From: JANXSD01 sp043758125
GTDB taxonomy: Bacteria > Bacteroidota > Bacteroidia > AKYH767-A > OLB10
Length of the DNA: 21,362 nt
Assembly (NCBI GenBank): GCA_043758125.1
Contig: JAYVOC010000226.1
Span: 1 to 21,362 of the forward strand
Direction: 5' to 3'
Shown here piece by piece: positions 6,966 to 14,408 of the stretch. Each line of letters starts with the position of its first letter. Position 1 is the first letter of the stretch. The notes below the pieces were generated by a model. It saw only the letters and a program-made list of their open reading frames with translations, was not told the origin of the DNA and did no database searches. A program made the translations under genes and the position numbers.

Positions 6966-7352
6966 TTAACGTTTACTGAATTGGAAGCGACGACGTGCTT
7001 TACGTTGACCGAATTTCTTACGTTCAACCATACGTGGATCACGAGTTAGAAGACCATTAGCCTTCAAAACCGGACGATGCTCCAGATTAATTTTACATAG
7101 TGCGCGAGCGATTGCCATTCGAATTGCTTCTGCTTGGCCATTGTATCCGCCACCGCCTACATTTACTTTTACATCATATTGCTCAACAGTTTTCGATAAA
7201 TCGAAAGCTTGGCTGATCAACTTCTGTAAAGGAAGCGTAGGGAAATAGTCTTTAAAGTCGCGATTATTAACAGTTACTGTTCCGTTACCTGGTTGTAAAT
7301 AGATACGGGCAACAGCTGTTTTACGTCGACCAATGGTATGAGTGATTTCCAT
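6966..7352 (-). CDS. rpsI: 30S ribosomal protein S9 (uS9)
   Basis: This 128-residue protein starts MEITHTIGRRKTAVARIYL and contains VGGGGYNGQAEAIRMAIARA. Its C-terminus is the basic GQRKARRRFQFSKR, whose terminal KR reaches the P-site tRNA. Length and ends are normal. It lies 13 bases after rplM, the near-universal bacterial pairing. Confidence 0.98.
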   Translation of the reverse strand: MEITHTIGRRKTAVARIYLQPGNGTVTVNNRDFKDYFPTLPLQKLISQAFDLSKTVEQYDVKVNVGGGGYNGQAEAIRMAIARALCKINLEHRPVLKANGLLTRDPRMVERKKFGQRKARRRFQFSKR

Positions 7353-7365
7353 AGGGAATTAATAA

Positions 7366-7815
7366 TCAGTATTTAAGAGTTACTGCTTTCGGTTGCTGGG
7401 CAGCATGTGGATGCTCAGCTCCTGCATATAAATATAAATTGCCTTTAACTGCATTGCCTAAGCGATTTTTCGGTATCATACCGTATATCGCTCTCTCCAA
7501 TACTGCTGTAGGTTTTTTAGCCATCAATTTAGCAGGAGTAACAAAACGTTGACCGCCTGGATAACCTGTATGAGATACGTATACCTTTTCGTTAATCTTA
7601 CGACCAGTTAGACGAATTTTATCTGCGTTGATGATGATTATATTATCACCACAGTCAACGTGAGGGGTGTAATTGGCTTTATGCTTACCGCGTAAAATCA
7701 TGGCAGCTTGAGAGGCAAATCGACCTAATACTTGGTCTTTAGCATCTAATACTACCCAATCTTTCTTTACGGTCTTATCGTTGGCCGAAATCGTTTTGTA
7801 ACTTAACGTATCCAC
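7366..7815 (-). CDS. rplM: 50S ribosomal protein L13 (uL13)
   Basis: This 149-residue protein is first in the operon. Recognisable blocks are WVVLDAKDQVLGRFAS, ILRGKHKANYTPHVDCGD, VINADKI-type strand IIIINADKIRLTG, VSHTGYPGG and ERAIYGMIPKNRLG. It is an early-assembly 50S protein. The MDTLSYKT N-terminal extension is typical of Bacteroidota L13. A consensus promoter lies about 39 bases upstream, with a short leader and no Shine-Dalgarno sequence. Confidence 0.98.
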   Translation of the reverse strand: MDTLSYKTISANDKTVKKDWVVLDAKDQVLGRFASQAAMILRGKHKANYTPHVDCGDNIIIINADKIRLTGRKINEKVYVSHTGYPGGQRFVTPAKLMAKKPTAVLERAIYGMIPKNRLGNAVKGNLYLYAGAEHPHAAQQPKAVTLKY

Positions 7816-7853
7816 TTTATAATTGATTTAAACGGGTTTTCACTAAGGGGTTG

Positions 7854-7884
7854 CAAAATTAGAATTATAATCAAGAAATACAAA
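7854..7884 (-). promoter_or_regulatory. Consensus Bacteroidota promoter of the ribosomal operon
   Basis: On the minus strand a perfect -33 TTTG (7884-7881) is followed by exactly 19 bases and a perfect -7 TAATTTTG (7861-7854). Transcription should start near 7848, leaving a leader of about 32 bases before the rplM ATG. It is the best-formed promoter in the window, as expected for a ribosomal operon. Confidence 0.85.
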
Positions 7885-7885
7885 A

Positions 7886-8159
7886 CTTATTAACACATTT
7901 TCTGTAATTGTTATAAACCGATGGTACAATGACCTCTTACTATCTGGGTAAACGACCTATAAACTGGCTAATAACCAATGATTAAGGTTAATTATTTTAT
8001 TTATTAACGCATCCACTATTCCCTCGAAAAGAATTAACAATAAGTCAGTTTAAACATCCGCAAACTAGAATACTGATGTTTTAACTAATCATATAAAGCC
8101 AAGGTCGCAACCTAATCCGCTACATAAAATGCGCTAATTAGAACTTCTACCTCTACCAA
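7886..8159. other. Intergenic region without recognised features
   Basis: About 270 bases separate the rplM promoter from the promoter region of the TonB receptor gene. I find no open frame of credible composition, no tRNA-like cloverleaf, no riboswitch I recognise and no strong hairpin. It may hold regulatory sites for either divergent gene. Confidence 0.5.
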
Positions 8160-8200
8160 TTTAAAGGTATAACATATATCGTTATGTTTGTTTAAACAAA
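8160..8200 (+). promoter_or_regulatory. Promoter with overlapping dyads upstream of the TonB receptor gene
   Basis: TATGTTTG (8183-8190) is a full -7 match and lies 19 bases after TTTA (8160-8163), a three-of-four -33 match. The -7 element ends 22 bases before the ATG at 8213. Two dyads overlap it: AACATA / TATGTT (8171-8176 and 8183-8188, arms six apart) and the perfect palindrome TTTGTTTAAACAAA (8187-8200). They are plausible operator sites for a metal- or nutrient-responsive repressor, but no known operator consensus is evident. Confidence 0.55.
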
Positions 8201-8212
8201 AGACCAATACTT

Positions 8213-10993
8213 ATGAAAAAGAACCTGATACAATTAATTCTATTACTGTTTCCTATTTTAAGTTTTTCCCAGTCAAATGTTAAATTTATCATTACGGATG
8301 CGAGTGATAAGTCGACTATAATTGGAGCTACTGTTGTGGTAGCTGGCACTACCAATGGAGCAGCATCTGACGTAAATGGGATTGTGACACTCAAAGTAAA
8401 TCCAACAGATATTATTGAAGTTTCGATGCTTGGGTATCAAAAACAGTCGATCGCAATAAATAATAGAACACAAATTGCTGTTCAAATGCAATTGTTATCG
8501 TTAAATTTAGCAGAAGTTGTTGTAGTAGGTTCGCGTAGGATGGGAAGGATAAAATCGGAGACTACAGTTCCTGTGGATCTTATCAACGTTTCGCAAATGT
8601 CGTTGCCAACGGGGAGAATGGATCTTACTTCCCTACTCAATTATTCCGCTCCTTCGCTCAATTCGAATAAACAAAGTGGATCTGATGGAGCTGACCATGT
8701 GGATTTAGCAACGCTACGTGGATTAGGCCCTGATCAAACATTAGTGCTTGTAAATGGAAAACGTCGTCATCAAACAGCATTCGTTGCCTTATTTGGAACT
8801 AGAGGTCGTGGGAATTCTGGTACTGACTTAAACACGATTCCCCTTTCTGCTATCGATCATGTTGAGATATTACGTGATGGTGCCTCTGCGCAATATGGTT
8901 CGGATGCAATTGCTGGTGTGATCAACCTTGTTCTTAAGAAAAATGTGAAAGAGTTTTCAGGCGATGTTGGTTATGCGGGTTATTATGACAAAAAATACAA
9001 TCCCTCTTTTACACCAGAATTTGGGCAATATGAAACCGGGAAAAAGTTAGATGGAAAAACATTAACATTCAATGGTAATTATGGAGTTCCTCTTGGTAAA
9101 AACGGTGGCTTTGTGAATTTTTCTTTGAACGTTACTAAAGCAGAAAAAACTTTTCGACAGGTGATGGATACTTCTAATTTAAGTACTACTAAAATTTCAT
9201 TACCCATCAATGTTTATCGTAGAGGAAATGGTGATGCATCGAGTAATGCTGTTGGAGGATTTTTTAATTTAGAATTACCAATGAAAAATAAATCCACCGT
9301 TGTTTATAGTTTCGGTGGTTATAATACAAGTTTTTCGGATGCATTCGCTTTCTCTAGAAATTATTCGGCGAAGCCAGAACGTTTCCCCACTGATGCAAAT
9401 GGAAATTTGATTTTTGTAAGCGATATCATGCATGTTACTTCTGATAAATCAGATACTTTCTTTGATCCACATATTCAAACGAACATCAATGATATTTCTT
9501 TTGCTGCTGGAGTGAGAGGTAAAACTCATAGCAATTGGAATTGGGATGTAAGTAATAATACAGGTCGTAATGATTTTCATTTCTATGGTGATAAAACTTT
9601 TAACGCTTCATTAGGTGCTGGTAAAACTAATTTTGATGATGGAGGATTTTCATTTTTACAGAACACATCGAATTTAAATTTTACAAAAGAAATTGCTGGC
9701 ATTGCACAAGGATTTAATCTTGCAATTGGTGCTGAATATCGTTATGAGCAATATAACTTATATTCAGGTGAAGTAGCATCCTACAAAAATTATGACACCT
9801 CAGGAACAAAGGCAACAGGCTCACAAGGGTTTCCAGGTTATCAACCCAATGATGAAGTGAAATCGAATCGTTCTACCGAAGGTATTTATGTTGATGCAGA
9901 AATGGATGTGACGAAAAAATTCTTAGTAGCTGCTGCGGTGCGTGCAGAGAACTATAGCGACTTTGGATTAACAACAAATTTTAAATTATCATCGCGTTAT
10001 AAATTAACAAATAAATTAAATGTTCGTGGTTCGGTGAGTACTGGATATCGTGCGCCATCCTTACAACAAATTAATTTCAGCTCTACATTTACTACGGTAC
10101 AAGGTGGAAAAATTGCTGAAGTTAAAATTGCACCAAATTATAGTCCGATAACAAAAGCTGCTGGTATTCCTGATCTAAAGCAAGAAGAATCTGTGAATGC
10201 AGGTTTAGGGTTTACTTATAGTCCATTATCAAATTTCAATATTACTGTTGATGGCTACATGGTAAAAGTAAAAAATCGTGTAGTTCTATCAGGACAATTT
10301 GATGCATCAGATGCAACACTTGATACTGCGTTAACGAATACTTTGAAAAACCTTAATGCTAGTCTTGCGCAATTTTTTGCGAATGCTGTAAACACAACGA
10401 ATTCGGGTGTTGATATTGTGATGGAATATAGAAAAGTTACGGAGCGACATACGTATCGTGCAATGTTAGCTGGTAATTTTCAACACATGACAATAGACCA
10501 AGTAAACGTCCCTAATAAATTAAATGATACTGAAGGACATCGAGCTACTTTTTTAAGTGATCGTGAGAAAAATTTTATTCTTGCATCAGCACCTACAACA
10601 AAATTTGCATTAACATTAGAATATAGTTTACGAAGACTTACTATTGGAACTAGAGCAACCTATTTTGGGAAAGTCACATTGCTAGGTTATGGTGATGATG
10701 GCTTAGGTATTGATCCGAAAGTACCTACTGATGCTGATGGAAATGTGAGAGTACGTGATGAATATGTTTACGGAGGAAAACTTGTTAACGATTTATACTT
10801 GACTTACAAATTACATAAGGCAATTACCATTTGCATTGGTGCTGATAATATTTTGGGAGTGCATCCTGATTTAGGTGCGGTACAAAGTGCGAAAGGATGG
10901 GCATTCAACAATGAGCCAGCAGGACCTTGGGATGCAGTACAAATGGGTAGCAATGGAATGCGTTTGTATGCACGTGTTGGATTTACTTTCTAA
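8213..10993 (+). CDS. TonB-dependent outer-membrane receptor with carboxypeptidase-regulatory-like domain
   Basis: This 926-residue outer-membrane active transporter is energised by TonB-ExbB-ExbD. Residues 1-20 are a Sec signal peptide ending SFSQ. About 22-95 form a carboxypeptidase-D-regulatory-like beta domain (FIITDASDKSTIIGATVVV, GYQKQSIAI). LAEVVVVGSR (99-108) is TonB-box-like. The plug follows, with DLATLRGLGPDQTLVLVNGK (164-183) and LRDGASAQYGSDAIAGVINL (220-239). The rest is a 22-stranded-type barrel ending in aromatic GMRLYARVGFTF, the normal outer-membrane end signal. The plug sequence belongs to the large iron-complex/vitamin-type subfamily, not to SusC of SusCD pairs; no SusD is adjacent, so the substrate is unassigned. 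The gene stands alone between its own promoter and a strong terminator. Confidence 0.93.
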   Translation: MKKNLIQLILLLFPILSFSQSNVKFIITDASDKSTIIGATVVVAGTTNGAASDVNGIVTLKVNPTDIIEVSMLGYQKQSIAINNRTQIAVQMQLLSLNLAEVVVVGSRRMGRIKSETTVPVDLINVSQMSLPTGRMDLTSLLNYSAPSLNSNKQSGSDGADHVDLATLRGLGPDQTLVLVNGKRRHQTAFVALFGTRGRGNSGTDLNTIPLSAIDHVEILRDGASAQYGSDAIAGVINLVLKKNVKEFSGDVGYAGYYDKKYNPSFTPEFGQYETGKKLDGKTLTFNGNYGVPLGKNGGFVNFSLNVTKAEKTFRQVMDTSNLSTTKISLPINVYRRGNGDASSNAVGGFFNLELPMKNKSTVVYSFGGYNTSFSDAFAFSRNYSAKPERFPTDANGNLIFVSDIMHVTSDKSDTFFDPHIQTNINDISFAAGVRGKTHSNWNWDVSNNTGRNDFHFYGDKTFNASLGAGKTNFDDGGFSFLQNTSNLNFTKEIAGIAQGFNLAIGAEYRYEQYNLYSGEVASYKNYDTSGTKATGSQGFPGYQPNDEVKSNRSTEGIYVDAEMDVTKKFLVAAAVRAENYSDFGLTTNFKLSSRYKLTNKLNVRGSVSTGYRAPSLQQINFSSTFTTVQGGKIAEVKIAPNYSPITKAAGIPDLKQEESVNAGLGFTYSPLSNFNITVDGYMVKVKNRVVLSGQFDASDATLDTALTNTLKNLNASLAQFFANAVNTTNSGVDIVMEYRKVTERHTYRAMLAGNFQHMTIDQVNVPNKLNDTEGHRATFLSDREKNFILASAPTTKFALTLEYSLRRLTIGTRATYFGKVTLLGYGDDGLGIDPKVPTDADGNVRVRDEYVYGGKLVNDLYLTYKLHKAITICIGADNILGVHPDLGAVQSAKGWAFNNEPAGPWDAVQMGSNGMRLYARVGFTF

Positions 10994-11045
10994 AAAAATT
11001 AAGCCCTGAAGTAGGATGTAAGCCGCTACTTCAGGGCTTTGTTGC
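10992..11045. terminator. Bidirectional terminator
   Basis: AAGCCCTGAAGTAG (11001-11014) pairs perfectly over 14 bases with CTACTTCAGGGCTT (11026-11039) around an 11-base loop. An A-run at 10992-10998 gives a T-run for minus-strand transcripts; the plus side has TTTGTTG. It separates the receptor gene from the convergent methyltransferase gene, whose stop codon lies inside the stem. Confidence 0.88.
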
Positions 11046-11768
11046 TAAAGTAATTACTGACAAACCAAATTTATTAAAGACTAATTGATCGATCAATTTT
11101 GCGATAGGAATTAATTTATTGTAGAGATTCATTTGATCATTTTTAATTTGTGATGATCGGAAAAGAACTCCACTCAACCACCATGCAGGCATTCCCATTG
11201 CATTGAAACCATACGTACGATTAATATTAAATCCGGCAGTACTAATTATTTCTTCAAGACTTTTATTAGTATATCGTTTATAATGTTGCAAACTGGTATC
11301 AATTCTATTGTAAAGGAAAGGGTGTGCTGGAACCAAAATCATTAATTTTCCTCCAGGTTTTAAAATACTAAATAAGTTTTGGAGTGCTAGTTTATCTTCT
11401 TCAATATGCTCGACAACATTAAGTGCGAATGCGGAATCAAATTTCTCGAGATATTCTGGAAAACGTTTTTTGAAATCGGGAGTTACCAAATCAATTTTTC
11501 TTACTTGATTATTTGCAACATAATCTGGGAATCGAGATTCGAGTAAGCTGCAATAATTTTCACGGATATCGCTTAGTGTGATCTTTGCTTTATCCCGAAT
11601 AAAATATTCTGAAAGATTTCCAATACCACTTCCGATTTCTAAAATTTCACCTTGCATCCAAGGGGCAACTTGGTCATACATCCAACGGTTAAATTGATCT
11701 GCATCACGAATTGCTTCGAGCGTTAAAAGTCCTTCTGGATCTTCTTCTTTATAATTAAAAGTTGTCAT
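11031..11768 (-). CDS. Class I SAM-dependent methyltransferase, partner of the adjacent GT2
   Basis: This 245-residue soluble protein has a Rossmann methyltransferase core. The SAM-binding motif is LEIGSGIGN (43-51), the ribose-binding acidic residue is Asp67 in TLSDI, then NVVEHIEED (117-125) and LKPGGKLMILVPAHPFLYN (136-154). HYKRYTNKSL (162-171) is typical of a subfamily that occurs next to, or fused with, GT2 glycosyltransferases; bifunctional glycosyltransferase/methyltransferase proteins are a known annotation class. The acceptor is unknown, perhaps a lipid-linked sugar or sugar-phosphate. It starts 18 bases after the GT2 stop with no promoter between, so the two should be co-expressed. 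Its TGA (11033-11031) lies inside the terminator stem. Confidence 0.85.
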   Translation of the reverse strand: MTTFNYKEEDPEGLLTLEAIRDADQFNRWMYDQVAPWMQGEILEIGSGIGNLSEYFIRDKAKITLSDIRENYCSLLESRFPDYVANNQVRKIDLVTPDFKKRFPEYLEKFDSAFALNVVEHIEEDKLALQNLFSILKPGGKLMILVPAHPFLYNRIDTSLQHYKRYTNKSLEEIISTAGFNINRTYGFNAMGMPAWWLSGVLFRSSQIKNDQMNLYNKLIPIAKLIDQLVFNKFGLSVITLATKP

Positions 11769-11786
11769 AGCACTATTGAACGAACA

Positions 11787-12509
11787 TTAGGAGAATAGGT
11801 TGTAGCGTAGGATACAATAAATTGCACGAAATCCGTCTTGCCAATTTATCTTTTTCCCTTCTTCATACGTGCGGCCATAATAAGATATTCCGACCTCGTA
11901 GATACGTAATTTACTTATTTTGGAGATGCGTGCAGTTACTTCTGGTTCGAAGCCAAAACGTTTTTCTTTGAGTGGCAAACTTTGAATAATCTCTCTCTTA
12001 AATAATTTATAACACGTTTCCATATCTGTTAAATTCAAATTCGTGAAAACATTAGAACAAATAGTGAGGAATTTATTCCCTATCGTATGCCAAAAGAAAA
12101 GAATTCTATGGGGTTTGCCACCAATAAATCGCGAACCATAAACAACATCAGCAAATCCTGTTAAAATTGGTTTTAGCAGGGAATTATATTCTTCTGGGTC
12201 ATATTCTAAATCGGCATCTTGGATAATTACAAAATCACCGGTAGCTAGTTGAATTCCTTTATGTAAGGCTGCTCCTTTTCCCATATTGAAAGATTGAGAA
12301 AACAAACGAATATTTAAATCAGGATTTAATTGAATGTATTTTTCAACCGCTTCAACGGTATTATCATTGGAGAAATCATTCACAATGATTATTTCTTTCT
12401 CGATGTTATCTGTAAGACGAACAGCCTTCACCTTATCGAGGATCATGTGAATGGTTCTGCCTTCATTGTAGGCTGGGATGATGATGGATAATTTGTTTAC
12501 GCTTTGCAT
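11787..12509 (-). CDS. GT2 glycosyltransferase, polyprenyl-phosphate mannosyl/glucosyltransferase-like
   Basis: This 240-residue GT-A fold enzyme shows SIIIPAYNEG (8-17), VNDFSND (43-49), NMGKGAALHKG (75-85), the metal-binding IQDADLEY (96-103), YGSRFIGGKPHR (124-135), TDMETCYKLFKRE (161-173) and RFGFEPEVTARI (184-195). These match the dolichyl/polyprenyl-phosphate mannose synthase family (DPM1-like). That family transfers a sugar from a nucleotide donor to a lipid phosphate at the inner face of the membrane. No membrane segment is evident, so it is probably peripheral. The product would be the donor for membrane-embedded GT-C enzymes, and such proteins lie close by. It has its own promoter and heads a two-gene unit with the methyltransferase. 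The sugar is not determinable. Confidence 0.88.
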   Translation of the reverse strand: MQSVNKLSIIIPAYNEGRTIHMILDKVKAVRLTDNIEKEIIIVNDFSNDNTVEAVEKYIQLNPDLNIRLFSQSFNMGKGAALHKGIQLATGDFVIIQDADLEYDPEEYNSLLKPILTGFADVVYGSRFIGGKPHRILFFWHTIGNKFLTICSNVFTNLNLTDMETCYKLFKREIIQSLPLKEKRFGFEPEVTARISKISKLRIYEVGISYYGRTYEEGKKINWQDGFRAIYCILRYNLFS

Positions 12510-12535
12510 TAAATTTCAAATAATTGTTGCTGCTG

Positions 12536-12567
12536 CAAATATAGATTATAAAAAATACATCACTAAA
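12536..12567 (-). promoter_or_regulatory. Bacteroidota-type promoter of the GT2-methyltransferase unit
   Basis: On the minus strand TATATTTG (12543-12536) fully matches the -7 consensus. TTAG or TTTA lies 19-20 bases upstream (12563-12567), a partial -33 match. The -7 element ends 26 bases before the GT2 ATG, so this pair need not depend on the membrane-protein genes upstream. Confidence 0.6.
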
Positions 12568-12613
12568 TTAGCCCTGAGATATCCCTTAAAAAGAAACGCC
12601 CCTATTAGGATCA

Positions 12614-14392
12614 TTACATTTCTATCAAATTTGATTCCGATACTACTACATCATTTAATTTTAAATAAACTTTTGCAAACCCGCCATCAGTGTAACGCTT
12701 AAAATCTGCTTTTGATAAATCAATAATTATTCTTTGATGTAAACTATCAATAAAATCATGCTCTATTAAAAAAGAGAATTGTTGATTAGCTAATCCACCA
12801 TTACTTGACAAATACACACTTAGTTTATAAGTCGAATCTTTAGAGTTGCCAGAATAAATTTTATTTTTTCCACTGTTTTTGATTGTAGCATCAATTATTA
12901 ACGCGCCATTAAAGTTACAGTTTCTTAAAAAAGTTGCAAAAATTGAGATGTTCTTTTTACTGTCTTCAACATTATATCCTGTAATAAACTTCTCATTGAT
13001 CAATTTATAATTGGTATTTGGCAAGCTAAAAATGTAATTATTTATTGCAGGAATTTTAAATCTGCTAAAAGTCCACATCGGGCAGAGAAATGCATTCGGC
13101 AATGCCGCATTTTTTATTGCCTCAGGAATATTTGCTGTACTAAAAACAGTAATTGTATTTTGAGCGCCTGACATAGAAGATAACACAGCAGTTTCAAACG
13201 GTAGTGCCCACGATGACCATGCATACGATTCTGGATAATTTTCCTCAGCAAGTATATATTTTTTTTCTGGTTGAGATTGTCCGAAGGCAATTAATCTTTC
13301 TAAGTAATCGATCCTTAATGAATAATTTTTCCTGGCACAAACAATAGAAAATGATGTGCATACTACGAAAAAAATAAAAATAAAAATTACACATTTTTTT
13401 TGAAAAAATTCCTTCCAAGTAAAGACAAGACCAAGTGACATTATAAAACTAATTACAATATAGTAATTTTCATACATCATTGGAGATTCTCCTAAATAAT
13501 GTGTTTGAAAAATCAATAACATTATACCTAAAAACCCCATCCAATAATATGCAGTTAATACTATTTTTCGACTTTTTAATTGGAAAATAATTAGTGCAAT
13601 AAAAACTGGTGCGATAAATATCCAATACTCTGTTATAAAATAATAAAAGTATTTAGTGCTGGGAAGATTGAGTGTGTTGGGCAACAACTCAACCCGTTTC
13701 TTAATTGGAATTTGTTTTTGAATTTCATAATCGCTAACGGTACATATTACTCTTTTACAAAAAGTAACTAGTAACAATAAAAATGCTGAAATAGAAAGTT
13801 CACGTTTATGATTAAAATTATCATCAATAAGCAAATAGCCATGAATAAAAAGAGCGGGTAATAAAAGTAGCACGTGAAAATTCAAAAGTATAATTGACAG
13901 AACAGCACTACTAAATAAATACAAAATTTTCTTTGAACTATCACTACCAATATATTTTTTTAAAACACTTAACTGCAATATAAGAAAAGGCATTCCTTGT
14001 TGAACTTCTGTGCAAGGAAAGTAAAAGGAACTTCGGATGAAAATCAATAATGTTAAAATATAAATAATTCCAGATTCGCTATCTTTTAATATCAATGTAA
14101 TAATTAGATAAACTATTATTTGCATAATAACAATTGACATAGAATATGCTATTGCAATATGTTGCAAACTATCTTTGAATTTTATGAGCAACAATGGAAT
14201 GCTCTGACATATTACATCCCCATTTCTAAAATGTTCAATACTAAAATCACCTGTGATGATCATTTTCCATAAAACAAAAGCGCTATCAAAATTAAAGCAT
14301 CGCTCTTTGAAAAAAATAATAGAAAGCACCAACGAAAACAGCAAATAGGAAACGCCAGTAATATTGTATATAAGACTAGACCGTTTATCCAT
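12614..14392 (-). CDS. Polytopic membrane protein, tandem paralogue B, family not recognised
   Basis: This 592-residue protein has roughly ten hydrophobic helices over residues 12-350, then a soluble, presumably periplasmic portion to the end. It has no signature I can name. It is plainly paralogous to the next gene upstream. Shared blocks in order are FFKER (27-31) followed by DxAF (Asp36), TEVQQGM, LPSTKYF, GESPMMYENYYIV, WALPFETAVLSSM and the TVFSTANIPEA region. The acidic residue in the first external loop and the multi-helix plan recall GT-C glycosyltransferases, but that is inference only. The last ~100 residues (497-592) look like a beta domain (IIDATIKNSG, YKLSVYLSSNGG, KVYLKLNDVVV). 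Its ATG lies 16 bases after the paralogue's stop, so they form one transcription unit. Confidence 0.85.
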   Translation of the reverse strand: MDKRSSLIYNITGVSYLLFSLVLSIIFFKERCFNFDSAFVLWKMIITGDFSIEHFRNGDVICQSIPLLLIKFKDSLQHIAIAYSMSIVIMQIIVYLIITLILKDSESGIIYILTLLIFIRSSFYFPCTEVQQGMPFLILQLSVLKKYIGSDSSKKILYLFSSAVLSIILLNFHVLLLLPALFIHGYLLIDDNFNHKRELSISAFLLLLVTFCKRVICTVSDYEIQKQIPIKKRVELLPNTLNLPSTKYFYYFITEYWIFIAPVFIALIIFQLKSRKIVLTAYYWMGFLGIMLLIFQTHYLGESPMMYENYYIVISFIMSLGLVFTWKEFFQKKCVIFIFIFFVVCTSFSIVCARKNYSLRIDYLERLIAFGQSQPEKKYILAEENYPESYAWSSWALPFETAVLSSMSGAQNTITVFSTANIPEAIKNAALPNAFLCPMWTFSRFKIPAINNYIFSLPNTNYKLINEKFITGYNVEDSKKNISIFATFLRNCNFNGALIIDATIKNSGKNKIYSGNSKDSTYKLSVYLSSNGGLANQQFSFLIEHDFIDSLHQRIIIDLSKADFKRYTDGGFAKVYLKLNDVVVSESNLIEM

Positions 14393-14408
14393 TTTTTGTT
14401 TTCAAGAA

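Noticed and set aside
6935..7042. Upstream extension of the rpsB frame by 36 residues
   Set aside because: It overlaps the rpsI coding region in another frame and encodes no S2 similarity; the ATG at 6934 gives the canonical S2 N-terminus.
7886..8212. tRNA, small RNA or riboswitch in the rplM-receptor gap
   Set aside because: I could not fold a cloverleaf or any riboswitch core I recognise, and no terminator-like hairpin is present.
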